Positions 12,349 to 24,019 of a stretch of DNA of 64,000 nt are shown here, piece after piece. Within the stretch, counting starts at the first letter, position 1. Every line of letters begins with the position of its first letter. Made by a program: the position numbers and the translations under genes. This DNA comes from Drosophila pseudoobscura. Its lineage: Eukaryota; Arthropoda; Insecta; Diptera; Drosophilidae. The stretch covers positions 47,259,869-47,323,868 of the forward strand of contig NC_046683.1 of the NCBI RefSeq assembly GCF_009870125.1, in the 5' to 3' direction. The notes beneath the pieces were generated by a model. The model had not been told where the DNA came from and did no database searches. It saw only the letters and a list, made by a program, of their open reading frames with translations.

Positions 12349-12711
12349 AGACAAAGACTAAATTAGCATAGAACTCTGTTTATCTTTAACTGTATTTTTT
12401 TGTATCTTTGTACATGGAGTGAGGCGCAAGTATTTGGGTTTTGTATATTTAACACATTTTTTTTTCTTCTTGTTGAGGCAATAAAACGAATTTTGTTTAA
12501 AGAATGAGAAAGGATCCATCCACGACATTTATTATTCCCCGCATGCCCATAGTATCGAGAATTGGAACAAGCCAGCTCTGAAAGGTCAATGAATCTCGTC
12601 TGAGGCAATCTTATCTGTCGCTGACATTGGCTCGGCTTTAAATATATAGAAAGAACATTCTCGTGTATATTTTGAGTGCAGATTCCAACCGAATGATCAG
12701 TAACTAGCGAA
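12349..12711. other. Pex1 3' UTR and promoter of the hexamerin-like gene
   Basis: Compact interval between the Pex1 stop and the next start codon. AATAAA at 12480-12485 probably ends Pex1. TTTAAATATATA at about 12636-12647 is a candidate TATA box, placing a start site near 12670, some 40 nt before the ATG at 12712. Confidence 0.5.
12636..12647 (+). promoter_or_regulatory. TATA-like box of the hexamerin-like gene
   Basis: TTTAAATATATA about 65-75 nt upstream of the ATG, consistent with a TATA-type promoter as in other strongly induced fat-body genes such as larval serum proteins. Inferred from motif and position. Confidence 0.45.
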
Positions 12712-14698
12712 ATGCTGCGTTTGACACTCGTTTGGCTCTGTTGTCTCGCCCTCTGTGGTGGCTGGAGCCGCAGCCTGCCACTGTGGCGGAATCGAGAGCC
12801 TGAAGATCTCATAGAGAAACCGACTCAACAGGGGGAGCGTCAACGTTTCCTGCTCGATTTGCTGCTTCAAGTGCACAAACCTTTGCTCCATCAAGAGCTG
12901 ATAGCCATGGGTAGTCGTCTCAACCAGGAACCAAGTGATTACCAAGAGGCGAGTATGAAAGTCAGAAGTAATGAAGTCAAAAGTTACAAGTTAACTTCTC
13001 CTACAGGGTGCCATGCTGCGTCTCAAAGACTTCCTGGATAGTGTGCATGAGAATAAAGTCCCGCGACCCTTTGGAATCTTCAGTCAGCTGGATAAGAAGA
13101 TGCCCGAGCACCTGTTCGGCGTCTATCGGTTTCTGGCCCTCGCCACGGATTGGTACTCATTCCAGCGGAACGCATGCTATGCCAGAATACACTTTCATCC
13201 CATTCTGTTTGTGAATGCTTTACAATTGGCAGTGGAGGAACGGGAGGACACTAAGGACTTGAGACTGCCAGCCATGTATGAAGTGCTGCCGCAGCTGTAC
13301 TTCGAAAAGGAGGTGATACTGGCTGCCGAGGAGGTGGTCTGGCAGCAATTAATTCCCACCAGGACTGTGAGTCCCAAGTGCAGTTGGATGGACATCCTCC
13401 GGGGGTGTCACAGTTACAGGCGACCGTTGGACAAAGAGGAACTAATGCCGGCGGATCCAGTAGTCATCGACGATGAGAGGAAAGTGGCCCATCTCAGCTT
13501 TGATGTGCAGCTGAACTCTTACTGGAACAATCTGGTTAATCGGTTGATTATCTCAATGGAGGAGTGGAAGGAGTCGGAAGGGCATCAGCGGATTATTGAC
13601 GGGGATCGACTGATGGCATTTAGGGGAGCCACCGATGAACTCCGATTTGGATATCAATCACAGAATGGATTATATTCTAAGTTCCCTCAGTTATTTTACT
13701 ACTGTATCGAGCAATTCGTGGCGGCCTCAATGATGGAAGACGTTGCCACAGGCCAAAGATCAATGGAGCTGATTGATCCTCCGCTAATCACAACCGGGGG
13801 TGTTCCCTTTAAGGCCACTTCCATGGACAAAGAAGGTGTGAGCCGTCTTCTTAGCCTTATTATTGAAAATCTGCAGGCACAGATCAACGATGCAGTGAGC
13901 AACGACTTCAATTCTTCTGACAATATCTTTGTTGCTCAGCATTTGGTGACCTCGAGGTATCTATCTATCTGTCGGGACTTGAGTCTGGCCATAAATGATC
14001 GTGCGACAAGTCAACCCAACATGCTGGGGTTGGCCACAGCCAACCTGAGAGATCCCATCTTTCGATCACTGCTCTTTCGCCTGAATAGGCTGGTGTCTAG
14101 CTATGAAGTGCCAGCGCCCTCCGGCAGTCCGTTGCAGAAGCCATCATTGGAAGCGATTTCTTTCAGTCGGATGAACACATTTGAACAGATTGTCGACACG
14201 GATCTCATCAATCTAATGGACCAACAGCTGCTTCAAACGCAGCGTAATAACTTGAAATCTTTACAACGTCGTCTTGTGGCCCGTCAACGTCGTCTCAATC
14301 ATGGCAACTTTCATATAGCCCTTGAGGTGTCAGCTCCAGCCGAGATGTTGGTACAAACAGACCTCTATCTGGCTCTTCGGAATCAGTCAAGGCCACGACT
14401 GCATCTGGATGGGTTTGTCAGCTCTTTGAGAAAGGGAATCAACGTATTCCAACGAAATTTTTCATCATCCTCGTATGGAAGTAGTCCCACAGTCAGTGAG
14501 CTCTATGAGACCAATTTCCGAACTTCAGATGGTACCCGCTCTTATGGGCTTCCTTCACATCTCCGGGTGCCACGGGGAACAGGAGAGGGCCTGAAACTTC
14601 AATTGATCATAGAGCTTACTGAACCAGGCCTAGAAAATGAGTGGTCTGGGGCTATGCTGCACAAGGCGGCCAGGGATGTGGTAATCTTTCATCATTAA
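12712..14698 (+). CDS. Hexamerin/Fbp1-like secreted protein
   Basis: Exons 12712-12948 and 13007-14698 give 642 residues. A signal peptide (MLRLTLVWLCCLALCGGWS) is followed by a hemocyanin/hexamerin-type protein. The N-terminal motif RQRFLLDLLLQVHKPL aligns with [16 protein letters not shown] of Fbp1 in this window. The hemocyanin N domain then shows DWYSFQRNACYARIHFHPILFVNAL and REDTKDLRLPAMYEVLPQLY. The C-terminal part (about 440-640) is a beta-sandwich-like hemocyanin C region with a VPRGTGEGLKLQL segment comparable to [13 protein letters not shown] of Fbp1. The copper-binding histidines of true hemocyanins are not evident, as expected for storage-type proteins. The frame requires a GC-AG intron (see findings). 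It may be the melanogaster gene CG8100, but I am not certain. A role as a haemolymph storage or receptor-like protein is inferred. AATAAA lies at 14756. Confidence 0.82.
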
Positions 14699-14755
14699 GC
14701 AATGAACGATTAATCTGTAATATATGCTAAGTGTTTGTTAATGAATTGAATGCCA

Positions 14756-14761
14756 AATAAA
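14756..14761 (+). terminator. Poly(A) signal of the hexamerin-like gene
   Basis: AATAAA 58 nt after the TAA stop at 14696-14698. Confidence 0.6.
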
Positions 14762-15320
14762 CTCCATCTCACACCTATTTGAGGCCAAACGGATCTACAT
14801 GTAAGGACAATGGGACTGAGGCGTATTAATGTAGTTTTCCGGGCACGCACACGTTTCGAATTAAAATTGGGTGATGGCAGGAGACAATAACTATTCGATA
14901 CAAGCATATTTTAATGAACATGGGTACAGTGAAAACCTCCTCGGCCTAAACACAAAATGTCAGACATGTCATTCAGTTAACTGGTTTCAAAGCATCGAAA
15001 CATCCGCAAAAGTTGAAAATATTTATTTAACCTTCTCCCATGATGATCTCCAATTTGTTCAGTAAACAAAACACACACACACACACATGCTACACACAAA
15101 TATCCGCTATCCTTACAGTTCGAAAATCAAATAAAATGTCTGACAAAATGGTGCAATAAGTGGAGGAAGAGGGCCCAAAGATAGACTCGGAACTAGAATG
15201 AGAACGGTTTATTATACGCGTGTGAATGCGATGACAACAAAAAGGCATAATAGTAAAATTAAATGTGTCTATTATGCCAGCCAATACAATGCACACATAA
15301 AACCGCACTCGCACAGATTC

Positions 15321-15346
15321 ACACACACACACACACACACACACAC
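15321..15346. repeat. CA microsatellite
   Basis: Perfect AC dinucleotide run of about 26 bases in non-coding DNA. Confidence 0.85.
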
Positions 15347-17327
15347 CCACAACCATACTCGTACTCTCCCAGGAGCCACACAATCATTTGGCAGACAAGA
15401 AGCGTTTAAGGAAGGATGTGTTGCTTAGAGGAACCAAGACCAAGTGGTTTGGGGGCGAGGCTGTTCCTGCGGATGGTTTGTCGGTGGCACATAACCGTAT
15501 ACCCCTACCCGTACCCGTACGTATACGCATAAAAACAAATGCACACAATACCAGCAACAACAGAGGCAACGATTTCATTCAATTCCCTCTACAAAAAGCT
15601 GGCAAAAGCAGAGGGAGAGAGAGAAAGAGAGACATGCTCGTTCTCATCAACTAGAAGGAAGGCCTTCGGTCTGTGTTTGGTCTGGTTGTGGGTGGGTGGT
15701 CGGTCTGGGTATGGAAATGGTTTGCCCGGAGAGGAGAGTCCTGGGCGTGTTTGTTCCTAGATAAGCGCAATAATATGCACGTATTTTACGCCAACTTACA
15801 CACACCGCCTCCCTCCCCCATTTATATTCCCATCCATCCCATCAGAGTCCTTGCTTTCATCATCAACCTCCCCCTCGGTGAAGTGAGCATTTTCTAAGAA
15901 TGCGCAAATTTAAATGCGAATTGTTTTCACTTTGTTGCCTTCGTCGCTTTGCCTAATTGACTTTGTGCCACGCCTTGCCATGCCTTGCCTTCCCTTTCAG
16001 CCATTTCCCTCCGAAAAATGGTAATAAAGAAAAAATAAACTGAATAGACGACAATCAGCGTTTGCTTTTCTTGGGCTCTTTTCTCTTCTTGTCTAATTTG
16101 TATGCGGTTTATAAAAAAAAGAAAACGAAAGCTCCTCCCAAATTCCCACAAATGAAAAAATGGAAAAATTAAAACTTGGATAACACTGCAGGGCTTATTA
16201 ATTTTGCAATTGTTACAACCAGATGGAGTGCGGGGACCGGGAAGCACGGCGGGTATTTGGAAAATGTTGCCAAATTGCTGACCTGGCAAGCTGTTAGGGG
16301 CGGCAGAAAGTACTTACTTAACATATTTAAAAAGTCTTTAATCTTTGGGTCTGATTTCCTTGCCCTACGTTGCATATGAGTGTATCCTCCTTCAGCACCT
16401 AGAGATATGTTCTTGCCTTCTTTCTGTTTCTCTCGCTAAAGGCCAGACGCAAAAGCTGGCCATCGGACCCATACCCAGCATTCAGCACTCTCTCGTGGCA
16501 CTCCTTGGGTATTGTATTTCATTTCCGTTTTCATTATTATTTGTGGCTGTCCGACTTTGACTCCAATTCCGTATCCGACTCGCTCCGCACACGCCTGGCC
16601 TCTCAGCTGCAACACTGCCTCTTCAGCTGGTGTCTCCACTGCCCCCTTTTTTTTATTATCGCTACTTCTCCGTCTCCGTGTCCGTCTTCTTCCTTGGCTT
16701 TTTGTGGAGCGAACGGAGAAGAGAATCAAGAACAACGTCAACGACGATGCCAACATCCTGCTATCGTGCTAATTTCCGTTTCTTTATCTTGACACAATGG
16801 TGCGCATTAAAACCATGATGGAGAGGGAGGAGGAGTCAGGAGTCCGGAGTCAGGAGTCAGGGGAAACTCCATAACTAAGGGCGGGTTTTGTGGAGAGTCA
16901 CGGAATGGGGCTGCCCCCGAATATCGCTGTTGCAGCTTTGACCATTGCGCTTTTATTTCCGCCCCATTCTTGGCCAACAATTCCTGTGTTGCTTTACTGC
17001 TCTAGCCAATACGGCTATTAGACGCCATTTTTGCTTTGTCCACAGAATATTGAAGACAACGTGAAAGCGACATTTGGATTGAAGTTGGGACCGCTACATT
17101 ATGGGGTTGCTTTAGGAGCACTCCCTCTCTTTACCGTCTCCCATCCCCCCCGCCCTGTTCTTATCGCTCTCTCTCTCACACCTTCCCAAAGGCCAAAAGG
17201 GCCTCCCGCTAGGCCAGAAACCAGAAATTTGCATTCCACAACAACATGAAGGCAAAATATTGATAAATGCCCGCCATTAAACGCGATTAACAATTTGAAT
17301 TATGTGGCAAAGCCAAATTTTATTGCC

Positions 17328-17330
<3 letters not shown>

Positions 17331-17360
<30 letters not shown>
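17331..17360. repeat. CA microsatellite
   Basis: Perfect AC dinucleotide run of 30 bases. Confidence 0.9.
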
Positions 17361-17362
<2 letters not shown>

Positions 17363-20288
17363 CACACATACACAGCGACAACAATTCTATGGCCAAACAA
17401 ATGGCATCATTATTAAAATATTATATACGAGTATATATTGTATGCATAAACCAGCCATAATTTCCATAGATTGTTTGAGCGTGGAATAGGAATAGGAATC
17501 GCTCGGAATCGCCTCACCTCCTCGCCTCGAGTTTAAAACAACATTTTTGGTTTGGTTTCCATTTTTTTCAGCGGGCACGTTCAGAAATTTCGAATGCAAT
17601 TGCGCGAAAGCGAAAATGATTGGCAATTGTTTGGCCCGGCATTCATTCATTCAGTCATTCATACGGAGGAGATCTAATCCCAATGCCAGTTCTAGTTGCC
17701 GTTCCCATTCCCGTTCCATTTCCATGTCCACTTATCATCCATCTAGCAACAAAAGCATTCAGAGACCTAATGCAATTTTAGTCTAAACAGTTGGTAGCAA
17801 AATTTTCAATGAATTGCATCAATTGCCGGTCCATTGTTGGCAGTCCCTCAGTGTGATTCCTCCTCATTTTTATACGAGTATGACTCCTGTTTTTGTCGTT
17901 CTATTTGCAATTGCGTGGGCGTGGCACGCTGCACACGACCCAATGGAGGGCTGCAGAGGACGATGACAGGGGAATGGATTTTGTAATAAAATAATTGCAG
18001 CGCACGTGTCAAAAATATTCAAAAAGGCTTAAGAGGGATTGTGCTTGGATTGCGATGGGACTGCGACTGCGACTACGATGGGTTGGGATGGGATGGGATG
18101 GGCTGGGATGTGATGAGGGTGCTTCTGTGCTTCAGTGCAGCGTGAAACAGTTACTGGTTTTCGTCCCCTTCAGTGGACACTTTTTTATTGTGTTCTGTAT
18201 TATTTTTTGTTTTCTACTTGTGGAATTTTCATATACTCGCAGTTGATGGACCAATACCTCTTTATTAGGGGTGGGCTGCCGGGTGTGATGCGGTTATTCT
18301 GTGAGACTATTGTTGTACTCGTATTGTTTTTTGGTTCTTTTTCGTAGTCACTAACCGATGCTCTACAAATTGAACGTGAGTTGTGAGTGTGCCTTGAGTT
18401 TCGGTTGTAGTTATATTTATTCTTAGGCAAAGTAATTTTTATAACTATTTTCATGCAATATCTTCATACTCGTATCTTCCGCAGAAATTTGCTATAAGGG
18501 TATTTAGTCGTCGTGGGGGGAATATATCCTAATCACATTGTGACACTCTTTTTTTCGTGTGTCGAGTGTCGACTGCTTGGAATTTGTTTTGATTTGGAAC
18601 AAATTTGCTTCAGCATTGTGGAGATTCCCTCTGCAGTGTGTGGGCTGAGCGTTTTATTGCTTTTTGCTGTCGCCTGTGGGCTGGAGACGAGGAAGGGGTC
18701 CAGGCTTTGCCCGGGGTGGTGGGTGGTGGTTTCTTGGGTCCAGGGTCCTTTGGCCGGACATTGTTTACATTGTTGTGGTGAGAATAGCAAATAAGCGGCA
18801 ACCAATTCGGGCGAAATCCCACTTTTATAGCATACTTTGCAGCGTCTCGTCTCCCTGCTCTGATTCCTAAACACCAGCACTCCCACGTCAGCCAACACAC
18901 ACATACTCCTCGCCCACAAGAGTATTCTAATTGCAATGCATTGAGCGAACGCAGCAGAAATTATACGCATATTCCCACATTTTCACACTTCATTAGTTGA
19001 CAAAATCAGAGTGCGAGGGAGCTGAAAAAAAAATAAAAATATACGGAAAAACCTTAATAGAAATGCAGGCTAAAATGCATTTACCGCTGCAATCTGTGGC
19101 CACAAAATCAATTTGCGTTTAAAATATATCCCACCAAACGGAAGGCGATGAGCTCCGAGAGAGGGCTGTTTGTGGGGATAGAAATTAAATGGCTTTCGTG
19201 TCTGTGGCTGCTAGTTGATTGATTTTGCTGTGACAGCAACAGTAATTGAAAATATTCTTCGTAAACTATTAGTTTGCCAGCAGAATCTGACAAGTCGATG
19301 CGGGAACACCATCCTTTCCACCTGTGTCAGGGCAGGGTCCCTTCCTGTTTCCGTAATCACCCAACACTCTCAGAGGATACCCCTCAGAATGTAGCCGGAT
19401 CTGCCAGCCACCTAGCAATGACAGGTGCGTAGGTATCGTGGGTATTGTCGGTGATGAAGTACTACTCGTGGATACCCTATAATGATCTGTTTTAATTGGA
19501 TCGCTCTTCAAATTGAATCAGTAATATCATTGAATCAGTAATATCAAATACGAGTATATTCTAAGTTATTATTGAGATTTTTGATCTTAAGTTTATTTTG
19601 GTGAAGGGTACTTCCATCAGAAATTTTCCCACAGTTATAGATAAACCTATAGGAATACCACTTGAAATCCTTGGTCCTTATTCCTTATTTTTAAGTGCAT
19701 ATACCGTACATATTATCTGAATTATGCTGTAAAAATTGTTGTAAAATTACGAGTATTTGGTAGCCATACAAAACACTTTGGTATTCCAATAAAGAGAACG
19801 AAAGAAATACTGTCTGCCTTTGTGGTAAGGATTCCACTTGAGTCTCCCCTACATATAACACCTGTTCGCTTAATCTATGCATACCCCTGCTATCCTAGAC
19901 TTTGTGGGTATTAAAATGTTTTCCGCTTCTGTATATAAGGATTTTTTAATCCCACTCGAAGCAAAGCCTCCAGTAAGAACTCCTTTCCCTTCTTTCTCTC
20001 TTCTTATCAGACGAAGCGCCAAAGCGTGTCAGAGTCGAGTCAGGGAGTGCTGGGGGAGTGCGGGAAAGTGCGTCTTCCAATCATACAATAGCTGAAGAAG
20101 AGACGAAAATCCTTTTGACAATGCAATGCATGAATGTATTTTCTTTAGCCAGGTTTTCCTTTTTTCCTCCTCCTTTTTAATTCACAACAAATTGAATAGA
20201 CGAGCGAGAGAGCGACAAGAATACAAGATCTCACCTATATATAAATGGAGATGTTCTGAATACATTTCATAGAAGCAATTGGCAGGAC

Positions 20289-20323
20289 CTCCCGCTCCCG
20301 CTCCCGCTCCCGCTCCCGCTCCC
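20289..20323. repeat. CTCCCG hexanucleotide tandem repeat
   Basis: About five and a half tandem copies of CTCCCG. The opposite-strand ORF reads Gly-Ala repeats only because of this tract. Confidence 0.85.
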
Positions 20324-23300
20324 TCTTCCAATCCCCATCCCCCTACCCCTCTACCATCCTCCATTAGCCTTTGTGTGTGTTTCGGTTGCCTCGCGTATAT
20401 CACATTTCCGTTTGTTAGCAATTTTTTGTGTACATCTGCATGAATAGCGAGAAGTTTTCTGCTCAACTTGATAGCCCCATTCCCAAGTTCCTGTCCCAGT
20501 CCCCGTTCTGTTCATGTAAAAATATTTATTGTACAGTTTTGAATACCCGGGTGGGGGATGTCTTGCGTATAGAAGCAAGGATTCTCATTCTCCCTGACTT
20601 GATTTGGCAGGCAGCTCACGCCTCCCTTCCGTCCAATATTTTCCACACGTCTACCCAGAAGAAAAGGTGGCCAAGGGACAAACCCTTTTGCTTTGATTTG
20701 GCCCACATCCACATGGGGTTTCCCTTAGACAGCTATCCTAATGTTTTGATATGCAACAAAGGATTTTGGGCAGCATTTACTTTCATGATTTCTTTTTAAT
20801 TTGCAAAGATTTGTTCGCATTCTTTGATGATTAAAACGAAAAAACCCTGCATTTCAGACGGTTTAATATAGAGCTAAATGAGCCACATACTCGTGTAACG
20901 TATCTTCTCAAGCCCATGCCGAATGACAATACAATGAAAATAATGGAATTTCTATGCTTCTATCATTTTATCGGTCAATAAACCAATCATTTTGATAACC
21001 CCATCTATGAAATCGTAGCGTTTTATCTCGATCTTTGTGGGTTGTGCAATGCGGATACTTATCTGAAAGATTTATACCCAAACAGTACTGAAAAATCTTA
21101 AGCCTTACTTATTTAATGTCTTGTTCTATTCCATCTCCATTTGTCGCTCTTGTTCGCCTTCTTTGGTGTTGCCCAAATGATCAGCAAATGGCACAGAATC
21201 CTTCACGTTCCATTCATCCAAACTTGCCGGAAGAGTCCTTCAGTTAATGCCCCTCACCGTTCAACCGAATATTTGCAGTTTCAACTGGAGAGCAGAGCTC
21301 AACTAACTGCGAAATTGTTTGCCAGCCACAAAAAAGAACTGACAGACAGGGAAAGGAGAGAAAGGAGCCTCGACGAACACCGTAGAGATAAGGCTGCCAA
21401 CTTGTTTGCTTAATAAATAAACTTTATATTCATAACTGAAAAAGTTTTGCTTGCAGGAATGGTTCGAATCCGCCCGTCTCCCCACTTCCCAGAGCGAAAC
21501 AAACGTGGCCGCTAATTTGCGTGCCAAAAACTTTTGCAGCGTCTCCCATCGCTGAATGGTATGCTATGGCATTTCAGCCGGAATGGAGATGGGGATGGGG
21601 ATGGGGAGAGGGGGATAGAGTGTAGGCGCGGCAAAACTACGCGACGGCATTTCCGTTGCCAGAGTGGCAAGGCACAACATAAATTATGGGAGTATTTCCG
21701 CCTCAGCTGCTCCTGCTTCAGCTCCTGTTCCTCTGAAGACGCTATCAGTGCCGGGCGAGGAGAGCTCGCTAATCACAAAAGTTTTTGGTTTTCAGCTACC
21801 TTCAATGCGGTTTCCTTGGAGGAAAGGGTTTCTTGGGGCGGGGCGATCAACTTATGGGTTAAATACACTTTGGCCCCGAGACCCAGCCTCAGACTGATTA
21901 ACAAGACATAATTATTTTTGCATTAAGCGGCTGGCTAATAGCCCGTGTAATCCCATACTTGTTCTGGGCTCTAATCAGCTCATCAGACACAAAAAAACGA
22001 GAGAAAATAAAATAAAATTCAAAATTGCAAAATACAGAATACAAAAAAGAGGCAGCTACAACGTAAAGTGAAATAAAACGAACGACAAACCACTCGAAGA
22101 TAATGAAAGTGCATTGAGGCGGCAGGAGTCGGGAACAGTGTCAGGTCGAGTGCGAACATTTTTCCATTATGCTTCGTGCCACATTCTGTGCCCTTAAAAG
22201 GAACAACAGCAAATGACGGCATGGAGAACGTGATCGACTGTGCGGTACCCTAATTGCACAGGAAAATATAAATCTATCGAAATGGATCAGAGAAAATCGA
22301 CATAAATTGTAAGATCCGGAGTAAAATAGAGCTCGGTAAGAGGCATTCCATCTTTACATTAATCGTATGTAAATTATTGAATATTGAACATTCCGCTCAT
22401 CCAAAAGTGCTGATGGAAAAAAATGTCATGCGCTTAAATTCAAACATTAGTCAGATGATATATGTTGCGCATAAGGAGAAGTGCAACTACCTGAAACAGA
22501 ACCATTAAACGGTTTGCTCATCGGCACGGATACAGATTTAGGCCTGTTCTGTAGTCCATTGGTACATTCCATTCAACCTTCTGACATCGTTCGAAGTAAC
22601 ATAAATATTTCACAATACTACGACAAATGGTTTGCCGGATCAGCTAGTTTCTATATATTATTATATACCTATTATTACCATCACTGAGCTTTCAATGTGC
22701 CATAGCAGCATGCCCGCTACGTTCCATAGGGTATATCCCATCCGAACGGGGGGATTGGAAGCAGGAAAAATGCAACGTTTGACCGCCTCCAGCAAAATAC
22801 GTCTGCCTTTCCTTGGTTGGCTAACCGCTTCGGTCCGCATCCTGGGTCTGCCCTGATGAGAAAAACGTTTCTATAGCCTGGCACTCGCACAAACAGAGGG
22901 TTAAGGGCTGACAGCTCCGTGTGGAGCTGTTTCCAGCCAGTGACAACGTGAGCTCGACAACGGAAAGTGTGATTATATTTTCATTTTCAATTTTTTACGG
23001 CCAATTAATTTGGCAATTGACGCTTCGCTGGGCGTCTGCGCCATGGCAGATATGCACAGGTGAGGGGGAACGGGATTCAATGTGATAGGATGGGATCTCT
23101 GTCGTTGTTGCAAATTGAGTTGTGTGGCAAGAATAAGAAAAGTCTATTATAGTGCCAGGATGGGCTGGCTGGCTGCCTTCTAGCCATTTTGTAGCTGCAT
23201 TGTCTGGCCAGCCCCACATCGATACGTTTTGTGGGCGGCCATTGTTTGGGGGCGTGGGGACTGCCTTTAATCCCTACCAGCCCCGACGGACATGCAATTT

Positions 23301-24019
23301 GCATTGAAATTGTTTTCCGAAATTAGAAAAGCCAGTCAAGTGTACGTGAAAAGAGTACGAGTATGAGGAGGATAAAACGATGATACATACAACTACTTTG
23401 AGGGCTATTAAAGAAACTGAATTCCAAACAGATACGATGTGAAAGGCTGCTTTCGGGCACCGTTGCTTCTAATACTCTTGCGGACAGAGTTCTGTGGCAG
23501 CTTAAATATCTACAGGCCAAGAATGGAATGTGATGGTTGGAACTTGACCGAAAAGTATCTGATAAGTATTTACGGCTTGTGCGGGAAATTCTATCGGCCT
23601 TCAATTAAATTTCAAACTTAAAAATATTACTGTTTTGTAATAACGGCTTCTAATTTTGAGACAAAAAGCCTTCCTTTAAGGCATTGCAAACTTCTTTGGA
23701 TTTTTATAGTGCCCAAAATAAAAAAAGTAGAGTGAACCACATCGTTGGGTCTTTTAGTTGATGGTTTTGCCCTGCTCATTTGATTGGTTTGATTAGGAAC
23801 ACATGAAGTTTTAATGCTTTTTTGCATCGATTGCAAAGATTTTACTCAGAGTTAATATAGTTATAAATGTACAACGATTACAAGATTATACAAAAAAAAA
23901 ATTGTTGCTACAGTAAATTGATTTAGGTTCGTTTAACTAAAAGCTAAGGTTCGTTTCGTGGGCTTCCAAGTGGGGTACAGAGCGGGTGGTCGGTCGGTCG
24001 GTTGGTAATCCGTTCAAGC

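Larger units (their letters stand above)
14762..24019. other. 9.3 kb non-coding region between two convergent hexamerin-family genes
   Basis: No ORF here has recognisable domains or a convincing exon structure. The stretch holds CA microsatellites, an imperfect GGAGTCA tract near 16825-16860, a TGGGA tract near 18075-18110 and a CTCCCG tract near 20290. Seven exact copies of the 9-mer TACGAGTAT (either strand) are scattered between 15.3 and 23.4 kb. It includes the Fbp1 3' UTR at its right end. The length and the absence of genes would suit distal enhancers of btl or the Sox genes, but nothing seen proves it. Confidence 0.6.

Noticed and set aside
21462-21472. Perfect tRNA B-box-like GGTTCGAATCC
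   Set aside because: The bases on either side do not form a T stem, and no acceptor, D arm or A box is seen upstream at the right distance, so it is not a tRNA gene.
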